Made by a program: the position numbers and the translations under genes
Shown here: positions 51,269 to 61,740 of the stretch, in pieces
Layout of the letters: every line of letters starts with the position of its first letter
Position numbering within the stretch: position 1 is the stretch's first letter
Source: Ustilago trichophora
Lineage: Eukaryota > Basidiomycota > Ustilaginomycetes > Ustilaginales > Ustilaginaceae
Assembly (NCBI GenBank): GCA_900323505.1
Contig: OOIN01000016.1
Location: forward strand, 248,001 to 312,000
DNA length: 64,000 bases
Direction of reading: 5' to 3'
The notes under the pieces: model-generated
Told to the model about the DNA's origin: nothing
The model's database searches: none
The model's input: only the letters and a program-made list of their open reading frames with translations

Positions 51269-52993
51269 TCAAGCGGCAGGAGGATCCTTACAATAGTGAT
51301 GAGCCTTAAAGCTAGCGATCCTCTTTGCGATCCAACCGCTGGTCCTTAATCCTGTACCTTCGTAAGTCTTGCCAATCTTGACCGCATCGTGCATGAGGTA
51401 GCAATCTCCATCCGGATCCTGTTCGGTGACTTTGATCCAGAACCAACTTGTGCAACCTTTGCTGTCGAGGCACTGTTTTTGACAGTCGCGCGAGTCTTCG
51501 TGTCGACGTCCCTTGCGAACGCCTTTGTCTTCGCTGCCGAAGGCTTCCCAGTCTTCTTGAGTCGGGTTGAGCTCGACGGTGTTGAGATCGGCTTTGTTGT
51601 TGGCATCTTCGGTGGTGGTGGAGGAGTTGGTGGAGGATAGATGGAGGAGAGCTTTGCTGAGGGATTGCGGGAGGATGTGGTCGAAGATGTCCGAGTACAA
51701 AATGGTTGTGTTGCGGTTTTTGGTGGAGAGAAGGTCTCGTTCGATCTGTGCCAGGTGTTGAACTTCTTCCGTCTTCAAGTGGTGGAAACTGAACACGGGT
51801 TCGCACCAATTATCACCGCTATAGAGGACTTCTCTCGGTCTGTCTCCCTGGAATCTTGCGCCTGCAGGGCTCAAATCCCTGATTGGCACCGTAGCAGACT
51901 TACGCAAAGCGATACTGAGCTCGGCATCACCACAGCACGAAGCTTTGACCGATTTATCAAACTTTGATGCAAAGTTGGGATCCTTCCCATACGTCGCTCG
52001 CATCAGAGAACCGGAAATAACATATGGACATCCGCCATTTGCAAACAGCTCGTTGTTCATCAGCAAGATCGATCCACAACCGTAGATCTGCTCTTTACCT
52101 GAATCCTGTGTAGCCAGATACTTGAACAACGATCTCCACAGAACAAACGTATCCGCTTCATATCCGATGTACCACTCTGCATCCGGGTTGCGACGAAAAG
52201 CATCCTCCCACATGTATAGAAACTTCCACTTGTCCAAGTTCCATCCTTCCTGAAAGGCACTTGCGCGCAAGTCTTCGCCGGCGGAAAGGACGGCTTGAAG
52301 CTTGGAGTAGCGCGAGGAGAAGATTGGTTCGTTGCGGACGAAGGTAGAGACGTTAGCAAGGGCGTTGTGGATTGAAAACGGACCAAGTTGAATGTCCGCA
52401 TCGGAATAGACGAAGAGTGAAGGGCCAAGATAGTGCGACTGGCCGGTAAGGTGAATCTGCGGGTCGAGCGTGCTCTGAGCTTGAAGGAGCTGGACGGGAA
52501 GACGGTCGAACAGGACGGAGGCGCCGGTCTTGAGGACAATGACGGTCTTGCGTTTCACCGCGTCGACATCAGGATCTTCGTCTTCTACCAAAGCGATAGC
52601 CGGAGCTTGAGTAGTATTCTCGACAATGTTCTGAAGCGCAGGTGTAGGCGGACGATTCATCGTGGTCATAACCCTATTGAACCCGTTGGTCAAGCGATGA
52701 CGAAGTTCGTTCTCCAACTGGCCGATTTTAGCCTTGGCCGCCGCCAACGATTCGGCCTCTTTCCCGTGGAAAGCGAGCTCAAAGATCCCCACACACATGG
52801 CTATGATGGCAAGGAAGAGTACGATTCGCTTCCAGCATGATCGTCTCTTTGACGAAGCTGGCTGAAGGTTGGTGCTGGTAGGTAGAAGAGAAGAGTGCGG
52901 GTGGATGTCCTTGTCGTCTTCGTCTTCTTCGTTGTCTTTGTATGTAAGAACGACGTGAGATGACGCGTTTCGCTCTCTGAGGACGTCACTCAT
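51269..52993 (-). CDS. Type II membrane glycosyltransferase-like protein (GT31/fringe-like) with PAN-like C-terminus
   Basis: The product has 574 residues from the ATG at 52993 (MSDVLRERN). I prefer this ATG to the upstream in-frame ATG at 53059 because it has A at -3. The short acidic cytosolic tail precedes a single membrane helix (IVLFLAIIAMCVGIFELAF) and a coiled-coil-like stem (AAAKAKIGQLENELRHRL). The lumenal domain begins KTVIVLKTGASVLFDRLPVQLL, as in fungal GT31-like proteins. The acidic motif EADTF (in WYIGYEADTFVLW) may bind the nucleotide sugar/metal, and it continues through GGCPYVISGSLMR and CCGDAELSIAL. The C-terminal region has Cys-rich sequence (DCQKQCLDSKGCTSWFW ... GDCYLMHDAV) resembling a PAN/apple module. 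The likely site is the Golgi lumen. Donor and acceptor are unknown. Confidence 0.78.
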   Translation of the reverse strand: MSDVLRERNASSHVVLTYKDNEEDEDDKDIHPHSSLLPTSTNLQPASSKRRSCWKRIVLFLAIIAMCVGIFELAFHGKEAESLAAAKAKIGQLENELRHRLTNGFNRVMTTMNRPPTPALQNIVENTTQAPAIALVEDEDPDVDAVKRKTVIVLKTGASVLFDRLPVQLLQAQSTLDPQIHLTGQSHYLGPSLFVYSDADIQLGPFSIHNALANVSTFVRNEPIFSSRYSKLQAVLSAGEDLRASAFQEGWNLDKWKFLYMWEDAFRRNPDAEWYIGYEADTFVLWRSLFKYLATQDSGKEQIYGCGSILLMNNELFANGGCPYVISGSLMRATYGKDPNFASKFDKSVKASCCGDAELSIALRKSATVPIRDLSPAGARFQGDRPREVLYSGDNWCEPVFSFHHLKTEEVQHLAQIERDLLSTKNRNTTILYSDIFDHILPQSLSKALLHLSSTNSSTTTEDANNKADLNTVELNPTQEDWEAFGSEDKGVRKGRRHEDSRDCQKQCLDSKGCTSWFWIKVTEQDPDGDCYLMHDAVKIGKTYEGTGLRTSGWIAKRIASFKAHHYCKDPPAA

Positions 52994-53489
52994 CGTTGTT
53001 GATGACGAGCGTGTTCGGGGACGGTGTAAGATGGACAGGGTGTAAGAGGAGAAGATCATGTACAGGGTGGCAAACGAGTTCACACGCCGAAGCTACTTAT
53101 ACAGCAAGTCGACAACTCGACGCGGCACTGCAACGCCCTCTGCTGTAGAAGGGGTTGTCCCACAACGTGGAAATGAAGTCCAGCCCGTTGCTACGCACCG
53201 AGTGGGATGGAGGCGGTGGGTGCCGACCCTCACGTTGATATCTGAGACCTGCCCGAGGAAAAGTGGGGCGACACCGTCCTCCACGAAGCTCGTTCGCGCA
53301 ATTGACCTGCTTGCTATTGGCTTGACCTCCGTGCACCTGAAGTCAATCATAGCTAACGAGGAGCAAGAGTAGCACCATGGCCGATATGGAATTCAATCGG
53401 AATGAAGACACTCTGACCTCTCTATCGCTGTAAGCTTGTGAGCGGACTGTGTGAAGAGGTTTCTCAAGCAACGCTTGAGCCCCTTCATC
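52994..53489. other. Upstream region of the glycosyltransferase-like gene
   Basis: About 0.5 kb of promoter-type DNA of normal composition. The sequence becomes noticeably AT-richer after about 53490. Confidence 0.5.
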
Positions 53490-55132
53490 TTTAAAACTTT
53501 TCATACCTCCCTCCACTGCAACTTGGACCTACAAGATGGTGTGTTTGACTCCAGTGCCAGAATGAAGAAACTCTTTGGCTCAACTTCTCCATACCTGTCA
53601 GCTGATTGGAGTGTGTGCATGCTGATTGAGCAAGCCTTGTCTACAAACAAATCCTTGATTGTGAGGATAGGTCTAAGAACAAAGTTCCAATTCAAGGATC
53701 TACATTGACAACAATTTAGAGCTTGAATTGACTTTGAGAATGCCATTGACAATCTTTCTCTAGCTGTGCCCGCAGGACTATGTGCTGGTGGCTTTTGACT
53801 CATACAAGTTGGTGGTGCAAAGGGGCATAGTGCTAGTTGCCATCAGGAATGACAAGCAGCCTTGACAGATCAAGATAGGAGTACAGGGGTCACAGGTGCA
53901 GGTAATGCTGTGGCTGGAGGTCCAAGCTGTCAGGGGTCATAGGCCTCACTTTGAAGATCTATCATGTGAGTTGCCCAAAACAAGTGTGAACTCCAAAATC
54001 TAGTAGGATAGGTCCCTGATATGAGACTTGGAATACTGATCTTGGTCAGAGGAACCCTGGGACTCCCAAGTTTGAGGAATTGGTCTGCTACTTGCTTGAG
54101 GTTGTGGCCAATCCAACTATGATGGCACCTAGATTTACAAAGTCAACTAACTCCTGTGTACACTCCACACAGACCCAGTGTGGCTTTCTTCTTAAAAACA
54201 CAAGGTCCTTGGAATCCATTGCCACCATCTTCCTCTTGTAGTATTTGCCACCTTTTTCTTGAAACCTTCTGTATCTTTTTTCTTCTCTTAGTTGGTCTTG
54301 GACCAATTGACTGACTGTTCTCAAAACTGTGAAAGTTGCTGGGCATTCATACCACTGATCTTGGTTGCATAAGCTTGACTGGCTTGGGATAGTTACTGGA
54401 CATGTAAATGTCTTTGATCACCGCAATGTGTCAAGTGTTTCCCTTCCATCCCTCCTTTTCATGCCTTGCTGAGGGGGTGTCAGATTGTGGCTGGTGTATT
54501 TGCTTTTGAAGAGGCAAAACTCTTCAGCACAATGGGCATAAGGATTGTTGACCTGGATCTTCTCTGGCCAATCCACACAAGCAAAAATTGTTGTTGGTGT
54601 GTATGATGCTGTTGGTTGCCACTTTGGTGGTTGCAGCACATGCCTAAATTGCTGTGACAGGACTGCTATTGGGATACAACTGGGTGATACAGAGCTGCTT
54701 GGTTCAGATGGTGTGGAATTTGTTGTTGTTGCTTCTCTTTGTCTGTGCAGCTGATGAAATCCTCTTTGGTAAGTGTGTCAAGCACAAAGGTTGACTGTCC
54801 ACTTCCACCCTCCTTTCCAAAACATGCCTCTTGCAGATGAGGTGGATCTGCCCCAAGCCTTTGTCTCTGGTTGACATTCCCGACTGTACCCCCCTGATAT
54901 TCTCTGTTGGTTGGTTGTTGAAGGGGAGAAACTTGTTAGGCAAAGTTTGAGGGTCAACCATGATGACAACGGATCCATACCCATAGCAAAACATTGGAAG
55001 CTGATGGATGTTGACTAGGTGAGCAATAAAATTGCTCTCCACTCCTTTGTTGTGCTTCCATTGATCCTCACATCCATAGACCGGGCAGACAACCTGTTTG
55101 CCATCAGGTGTGATTGGAAGCCGGTGAGATGT

Positions 55133-56076
55133 TCAAAAGGCTCCCACGTCACCATTGACTTTTCTGACCTTGAGGTCAAAGAAGTGTTGGGCGAGGTGAG
55201 TGGAGATTTTTGTTAGGTGGTTGGTGACTTTAAAAGAGCCTCCTCCCATCTCAAGTTGCCCCTGCTCCCCAGAACGCTTGATGGTGGCCACAGGAGCCAA
55301 ATGGGCATTTGTGTCCAAAGTGTGCCATTCTGGATCCAGGCAAGAAGAAACTGGGCAGATATAATTTGTTGCTGCCTTGCACCTCTCACCAGATGGAGTG
55401 CTGATTGTGGCCAGCTGAGAGAATTTTGGGGACCTACACCTGCTCAGGTGGGACTCCAAGCATCTTCGGACGTGCTGAAGGTCTTCAACAGGGCAGAACC
55501 GGCTGCAGACAAAACAGGAATAATGCCCATGTTGCTCCACCAGGCACTTGTTAAAGACCTTGAAGAGGAGCTCGGCTTTTGCATGGGTGTCGCCAATTGA
55601 GATTTGGTCCAAGTGCAACGAAATATGGCACAAAGGACACAGCATGTGTGCACTGGACTCCAGCCATCATAGAATCCCAATAGCACTTCCCTGACTAATG
55701 TCAACATTGTCAAAGGGATGCATTTGGGAGTCTCTTGCTTCTCTGATTGTTGGGTTTAGTACTTGTAGAAGATTCGACAATGATTCCTGCAGTGGCAAAG
55801 CAATGCCACTGTTCATCTCCTTAAAGACAGCCACAATCGTTTCTGCTTCTTCCGAGGGGAATGCAGAGCCTGGTGAGCAAGCATATAATTTCATTGCCTC
55901 TTTGAAAGCAATAACAGCCTCCTGCCCAGCATCCAGCAGCTCCAAAGGAATCAACTCCTTGTGTGGGAGGGGAAGGATTGCACTGTTGGTGGAAAGGATG
56001 GGAACAGCCACCTTGGGAATGTCTGTGCTGCGAGTTGTTTGTATGGGTCTGCAAGATGGAATGTAGTCCTTCCTCC
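55133..56076 (-). pseudogene. Cys/His-rich segment of the relic gene, with one in-frame stop
   Basis: About 310 codons read in one frame, interrupted only by TGA at 55667-55669. After the stop, a cluster of cysteines and histidines appears (MLCPLCHISLH, HYSCFVCSRFCP, HVRRCLESHLSRC, YICPVSSCLDPEWH), suggesting zinc-binding fingers. Upstream is a helical region (AGQEAVIAFKEAMKLYA, AETIVAVFKEM). No match to a known family comes to mind. An acceptor-like AG lies at the upstream end (about 56077-56078). Confidence 0.5.
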
Positions 56077-56834
56077 AGAGGACCTACTCTCCTCCAAAAT
56101 GCCCCATGCGCCTCAAAATTCCCCAGCCAGGGGTCAGGCCGGATGCCACAGCCTTCAGGGCATAGGAGTGGCAGAAGACTCTTGAGGTAACGGGCTGCTG
56201 AAGGCCGACAGCATTTGAGATGACCTGGAGTGCACAATTAAGATGTCAAGTGTCCATGGGCCGATGAAATTTTCCAGCCGCAGAGTGGTCACTGGGATGG
56301 ACCACAGCGTGGCCATTGCTCACCTCCACCCCAGGTTGCAGATGCTGGACTCTGCCATGAACAAAGACTGGGCAGTTTCTTGAATCCGCTGCCACCGTGA
56401 ACATATGCCTTGGTGGGACTGTCAACAATGAGCTCAGAAGGTTGTTTCCATGTTCAATGTCATCAAAAACCTTTCTCATATCAGAGAAAAGGCCTTGTGA
56501 GAATGCAAGTGCAGCAAAGCAAAAGACGATGTCTTGGCTCTTTGAGCCGGCTTGGCTGGTAATGACATTGTCATGACAATATCAATCTCCATGCTGGGCT
56601 GCCTTTTTGGACAAGTTCAAGTTGATGTTGAGGAGCAAAACTGGCTCTCCTGTGAGCTTGGAGTAGCCACAGAAGGTGAACTCAACCATGGACCAGCAGA
56701 GCTACTGACCAACCTCTCTGGGTTTTGGTGCAGGTCCAACCAGCTGGTGATCCAACCACTGCACTGGTTGAGGAGGAGGATTAGTGTTTGAATTGACAGC
56801 AGATTTGCAGCTGAGCATGTCCCAGTGCTGCTGG

Positions 56835-56842
56835 AGTTGTGT
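56835..56842. repeat. 8-bp direct repeat AGTTGTGT (left flank of insert)
   Basis: Identical to 57228-57235; together they bracket the 385-bp insert as a target-site duplication would. Confidence 0.6.
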
Positions 56843-57227
56843 TGGGACCATCGCCCAACCCCTTTGTTAGTTCTTTTCCGAGTCCTGACAAGAATTACGG
56901 CCGCTTGTCGGATCGGGAACCCTCCGCCGATTGGTAGCAGCCTCCCACCGGCCAGGAGGGTTAGGCGCAACGGGCTCGGCCGAGCTACAGATCAGTTTTC
57001 TGCTGCGCCCCTCCAGAGGCCGACAACCCTTTTTAAAGAGTTGCTCCGGCTTGACGAGGTTTCCCTCCGGACCCTCGTTGCATGTATTACTTAGTTCACT
57101 CATTGTTAACTCGAGTATTGAAGTGCTGACTCCTCCATCCCCTCTGGCAAGTGTTTACAACCCCTCCGTACCCGACTACCCTCAGACCGTAGCCGCCAGG
57201 CGGTAACCAGACCCTACGGCCTTAACA
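56843..57227. mobile_element. 385-bp TG...CA insert, solo-LTR-like
   Basis: The insert starts TGGGACC and ends CTTAACA (on the other strand TGTTAAGG ... GGTCCCA), so it has the 5'-TG...CA-3' ends of retrotransposon LTRs. It is flanked by perfect 8-bp direct repeats and is GC-richer than the relic around it. It interrupts the minus-strand frame exactly at the repeat: the codons for His-Asn precede it and reappear after it. A TTTAAAAAG element inside could be the LTR TATA. Eight bases is longer than the usual 4-6 bp LTR duplication, so a non-autonomous DNA element is an alternative. No gag/pol sequence is present. Confidence 0.6.
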
Positions 57228-57235
57228 AGTTGTGT
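57228..57235. repeat. 8-bp direct repeat AGTTGTGT (right flank of insert)
   Basis: Second copy of the putative target-site duplication. Confidence 0.6.
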
Positions 57236-58080
57236 GCCAGGACAGTCCAAACTCTGGTCTCAATGTTCTTGATGGTGCTGTCTTCAATCCAGAATTTCTT
57301 GAGCTGTCCAGTAGGGTAGTAACCCTTTCTGGCAAGTTGCTCAATCAAAGTGTGTATGGAACTGTAGATGTTCTCTGAAACCTCCACCCCAAGCAGAGAG
57401 AGATGTCAGATGACATCCTGAAGTCGTTGCTTGACTGTAGACAAAGAGAGTGGGTTTTGTCCAGGCTGGGGTGGAGGGATCTGGTCCAAGACTTCCAGAG
57501 AGGCGAGGGGCAGCGCTGTTGAAGGAGATGGAATGTTGAGTTCTTGTTCTGAGGGGAGAGGTGCAACCTCTTCCTCCTCATTGCTACCAAAGTCTTTGTT
57601 GTTGTTGTTGTCCTCATATGCAAAGTTGGCAAAGAGGATCTCTTGCTGATCTCAGGTAAGGGCCTACAAGCAATGTCAAGAATCAAAGGTGAGTAAACAA
57701 GCACATGTGTGAACAGGCTGCTCACCAAACTTACCTCAATAGTGGTTTGTGTGTCCTGCACATTCATGTGTGCAACAGTATGCTTGTTTATTTGACCTTG
57801 CCCCAACATTGCATACAAATGCAAGTAGAGAACCCATACAAAGGGGTTTTCCAGGTCGGAAGGTAACATTTTGTTCAGGATGCTTTGTCTGAAAGCACCG
57901 ATGGTTCCGTGGTCAGCTGACCTCTTGTGGCTCACCTCTTGCCGCTCCATGTACTCCAAGAAATGGTTGAATGCGAGCTGTGACCTCCGGAGAACTTGGC
58001 ACAAGACATCGGGAGTCTGTTGTTTGGCGAGATGATGTTCAAGAAGGTTGTAATCCAGATTGTTGTTGGCAAGGGCAGAT
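57236..58080 (-). pseudogene. 5' exons of the relic gene
   Basis: The first exon piece (58080 to 57735) reads as a helical domain (LRRSQLAFNHFLEYMERQ, GAFRQSILNKMLPSDLENPF, VWVLYLHLYAMLGQGQIN). The intron 57734-57646 is GT-AG and phase-conserving. The next exon begins with an acidic Asn-rich stretch and a Pro-rich stretch, then a TGA at 57406-57408. The same frame stays open after it (VEVSENIYSSIHTLIEQLARK) up to the insert. Function unknown. Confidence 0.5.
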
Positions 58081-58852
58081 CCTACATTTGTGCTTGTGTG
58101 GGCAGTGGATGGGAGTTTGCAAGCACAAATGCCTCAGGTGTGCCTTGCCCCTGGATTGTGCAAAGCAAGGATTGCTTGGAAAGGAAATGGTGTTGCTTCA
58201 GCAGCATTGTTGGTGTTATGGTTTCTTGCTGTTGTTGCTGAGTGTCAATAAGATGATGCTGTATGGCAACAAGGCAGGCCAAAGCAAACAAAAAGGTGCA
58301 AAGAAAGGATCTACATATGTTTTCACAGACACTTGTTGCAGTGTCAGTGGTGGTTCTGACAACTCACAAGGCTGATTTTCCTTATCAACAAGGAGCATCA
58401 CAAGCTGTGCATAAAGTTGCAAAGCTCTGCTATTGCAACCAAAGCAACTGAGTATGTTACTAGAGTGAAAGTGAGAGGTTAAGACAAATTAGTTCAAGAA
58501 TATAGTGAATGAGACCTACTCATCCTGAATGTGTACAATGTAAAGTATATATATATCCTCTTTGGCTGAAGCTGAGCTGACACAACCTGCATGTGCACTG
58601 AGCTTGGGCCTCTGGCTGCTGCATGACCTGAACCTGTGGCCCCTGTAAACTTGTCTTAAGTACCATATGCTGTTTGCTGTCCTTGATGGTGCCCAGCACC
58701 TTGTCCTTCCATCTAGCCAGCTTGTACAACTTGATATCAATTGACCTGTTCTCTCTGGCATCACAACTCCACTTTGAGAATCTGTGTCACAACCTTGTCA
58801 AACAAGCTTGAAATTTTTGTCAACTCAGATTCCCAAACTGAGACATTTGGGC

Positions 58853-58880
58853 TCCTGTAACACTAGCCTATGTTACAGGA
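58853..58880. repeat. Perfect 10-bp inverted repeat, 8-nt loop
   Basis: TCCTGTAACA and TGTTACAGGA flank CTAGCCTA. It could be a hairpin, or the abutting ends of two elements with TGTTACAGG...CCTGTAACA termini. Confidence 0.75.
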
Positions 58881-59182
58881 CACAAAGTCCCACTTTGAGA
58901 AAGATACATATCACATTCTCAAACTCAAAGTGAGTTCAAGAAATCAGTGTGGGAGTGTCTCAAACTCAGGTCACAAGGCCAAAGAAGCACAACTTGACTA
59001 GTATTGAGTGGTGCAACTTGGCTGGACCAAAGGGCAAGGTACCTTGGCTCGGGCCTAATGAACATTGCCTGTCACCATTAGCAGTGTTGCCAGTGTTGGC
59101 AGTCTTTTACTTACATCCCCCATCGCACTTGCACAACTATGTTTAGTCCCTCATGTACAATGTAGTTAGTTGCTTCAGTGCA

Positions 59183-59190
59183 TATATAAA
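59183..59190 (+). promoter_or_regulatory. TATA box-like motif in the relic
   Basis: TATATAAA followed about 60-110 bases later by C/T-rich sequence, as in a pol II promoter or an LTR. The open frame downstream (to about 59560) has no recognised domain. Confidence 0.35.
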
Positions 59191-60051
59191 GGAGTGCCCA
59201 TTCAAGCACCCCATACATTTTCACTCAATTGATTCATTCCCAACATCTTTGTATCATTACTGCCTGCTCCTTCTTTATCCTTACCACTTTGGCAGTGAAG
59301 TTACTGATACTGGAACTTCCCTGCAACTCCCTGCTGCTCCTCAGTCACCATCTGTACTAACCCTGGAAGTATCTCTAAGCTGGTATCCCCCAGACTTAGC
59401 TCTACGCACGATCCAAGGTAGCTACAAAGCACTCTACAAACTAGCTACTCATACTGTCCTTACAACCGGCTCAAGGAACTTTGACCTATGCAAAACTGCT
59501 GCCACTGGTAATACCACTGGCAATCCATTTTACCAATACGTTGTTTTAGCTGTGGGCTGAAGTGCTTGGAGTACAAGATGATTGTTAAACAACTAATTGT
59601 TGTCCAACACTCTGAAAGTGATTTTTGATATTCACAGAATAGGCCTTGAAAAATGACCTGACAGACTGGCCTTCATTGCAGATCCGAGCATTTCTCTCTA
59701 GATTTGGCCAGAAGAGACCTTTTTTGACAGCTCACATCTCCCAAATCTGTGGTTTCGATAAGCTTACAAAGCGCAGATTTTCACTTGTATGTAGTCTTTG
59801 GAGACCCATGCCAAAACAAGCTATGAAACAAAAACATTTGCTTTCGGGAAGATGAGTGGAAGGAGAATGGTGTTGCCAGCTCGGGATCAGACTCTGAAAA
59901 AAATAACAAGAGGCGGAGTACAATATTTGAGGACAATTCCCGTCTCAATTCACAACCATCATCAATCAACCCTTCAACTGAGAATGGAGGGTAATTTGTT
60001 TTGCATGGGGATATCGAGTACAAAAACTGGCCAATCACAAGGTATAGCAGC

Positions 60052-61740
60052 CTATGCCTTGATAGCGCGGTCCTCGACCGACCTATCGAGACCACGCTCT
60101 TTGACCCAGGCTGCCGACTTCCAAGGCTTGACGTGTTGTGAGTAGAGGAGCTCGACGTCTTCGAGACTGATTCCCTTGGTCTCTGGAATCATAAAGTAGA
60201 CGTAGAACCAAGCAAAGATCAGGACGCTTCCAAAGATGAGCATGATGAAGCTACCATATTGTGAAGCGATCTTGTTAGCAAAGAAGCTGAGAAGGAAGTT
60301 CCATGCCCAGTTGCTTGCGGATCCCAACGAGATTGCCTTGGCTCTGGTTGGGGAATTAAACGACTCGGACAAATATAGCCAAGGGCCTGGGCCCCAGCAG
60401 CAGCTGAAAAGAACGAGGTGCACAATAGCAAAGGTGATGAAGACAGCGCCGGCAGCATGCTGAGACTCGGTGATTTGGTCGAGTGGCGTACCCTTGGGCG
60501 CGAGCTTGTAGTGGCCGACAAACGCGACGATGAAAGAGCAAGCGGCTTCGGCAGCGGCGCCGATGAGGAGCAATGGCCTACGTCCGAGCTTTTCGATGGC
60601 GTAGAGGGCAGGAACGGTGGCAACGAGCGAGGCAGAGCCGAGGATGAACTGAATCTGGAAAGGGTCGAGCGGGAGGGCGAGGGTCGAACTGAGAAGGGGA
60701 AGGTAGTAATAATAGAAGTTTTGACCGTTGAGTTGCTGCAGAGTCTGAAGCATCATTCCGTTGACAGTACGCTTCCACATCTGGTTCTTGCTCGAGAAGC
60801 AAACAAGGTAAGATCCCAGGTAGCTGCGGCCGGCGAAGATGCGGTTCTCCTCGTCAATACCCTCCTTCATCTCGGCGAGCTCGGCCTCCATCCACTTGTC
60901 GCCGCGAGGCTCGCCATTGATGGGCTGAAGAGTAACATCGCGCATCGAGGCCATGATCTCACGAGCGCGAGTCACGTCTCCGTTCTTGAGGCAGTATCGA
61001 GGCGACTCGGGAAGGAAGAACATGAGCGAAAGCATGACGATTCCCCAAAGAAGTTGAAGACCAACAGGAATCTTCCAGGACGCGTCGGAAACCTTGAAGT
61101 TCTGAGTGGCCCAACTGATGCCGTAAGAGATGAAGATACCAAAGATGATGAGAAGCTGGTAGCAAGTAACCATGGCACCACGGATGTGCTTTGGAGCAGT
61201 TTCACCGAGGTAAAGAGGGCAGAGACCAGAAAGAGCACCGACACCGAGACCGGCGAAAGCACGACCGACGCAGAATTGCTGCCAGGAAGAAACGGTGGCG
61301 GTCTGGATGATGGCGCCGAGCATGAACATCGAAGCCCAGGTAATCATGGATGGCTTACGACCGAAGAAGTCAGAGACCGGAGCCTGAAGAAGCGCACCGA
61401 CGAAGGTACCAATGGAGAGAGACGAGTTGATGAGAGAGGTTCGCGAGTCGGGAAGGTGGCAGCCGTCAACACCGCAGTCAGAAGGGCTACCGAAGGCGAG
61501 AACGAAAGGCTTCATGATGAAGCATCCCGAGATGACACCAATGTCGTATCCGAAGAGGAATCCACCTGTGCAGATGGCAATGGCGAGGATTTGGGCGCGG
61601 CGAGTCATCTTGGAAGGCTTGGGGGCATCGAAGCCCTGGACCTGGTTGAGGTCGACTTCGCCGGCGTGAACAAGCTTGAGGTCGTTCTTTTCATTTTTGT
61701 AGACGTCCTCATGGGACGAGTTGGATGGAGTGTCCTGCAT
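60052..61740 (-). CDS. MFS sugar transporter (hexose transporter type)
   Basis: The product has 562 residues from the ATG at 61738-61740. Twelve membrane helices and all sugar porter signatures are present: GGFLFGYDIGVISG in helix 1, SDFFGRKPSM between helices 2 and 3, GRAFAGLGVGALSG, PESPRYCLKNG before the central loop, LQQLNGQNFYYYY in helix 7, and EKLGRRPLLLIG. The C-terminal PETKGISLEDVE is also present. The QLNGQNFYYYY form is typical of fungal high-affinity hexose/xylose transporters. It imports sugars at the plasma membrane by proton symport or facilitated diffusion. The N-terminal tail is polar with possible regulatory lysines. Strong codon bias suggests good expression. It borders the relic region directly. 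Confidence 0.95.
   Translation of the reverse strand: MQDTPSNSSHEDVYKNEKNDLKLVHAGEVDLNQVQGFDAPKPSKMTRRAQILAIAICTGGFLFGYDIGVISGCFIMKPFVLAFGSPSDCGVDGCHLPDSRTSLINSSLSIGTFVGALLQAPVSDFFGRKPSMITWASMFMLGAIIQTATVSSWQQFCVGRAFAGLGVGALSGLCPLYLGETAPKHIRGAMVTCYQLLIIFGIFISYGISWATQNFKVSDASWKIPVGLQLLWGIVMLSLMFFLPESPRYCLKNGDVTRAREIMASMRDVTLQPINGEPRGDKWMEAELAEMKEGIDEENRIFAGRSYLGSYLVCFSSKNQMWKRTVNGMMLQTLQQLNGQNFYYYYLPLLSSTLALPLDPFQIQFILGSASLVATVPALYAIEKLGRRPLLLIGAAAEAACSFIVAFVGHYKLAPKGTPLDQITESQHAAGAVFITFAIVHLVLFSCCWGPGPWLYLSESFNSPTRAKAISLGSASNWAWNFLLSFFANKIASQYGSFIMLIFGSVLIFAWFYVYFMIPETKGISLEDVELLYSQHVKPWKSAAWVKERGLDRSVEDRAIKA

Larger units (their letters stand above)
53490..58460 (-). pseudogene. Decayed multi-exon minus-strand gene of unknown family (AT-rich relic)
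   Basis: About 5 kb with composition unlike the neighbouring genes. Minus-strand frames are patchily open and coding-like (pieces at 57236-58080, 56617-56842, 55133-56076, 54704-55042, 54418-54639 and 54088-54324), but none is long and intact. A canonical intron is visible: donor GTAAGT at 57734, acceptor ATCAG at 57646, in phase. Two in-frame TGA codons (57406-57408 and 55667-55669) sit where CGA would fit the surrounding frame. A 385-bp insert interrupts the frame at 56843. I do not recognise the protein; a transposon-encoded gene or a lost host gene are both possible. The orientation and decay are seen; the original function is unknown. Confidence 0.55.
58461..60051. other. AT-rich, gene-free end of the relic region
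   Basis: This stretch has no supported gene. It includes AT dinucleotides with a TATA-like run (about 58540-58556), a 10-bp perfect hairpin (58853-58880), repeated CACTTTGAG/CTCAAAGTG units between about 58770 and 58935, and a TATA box with a CT-rich leader-like stretch (59183 onward). Some of this may be transposon terminal sequence. Confidence 0.5.
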
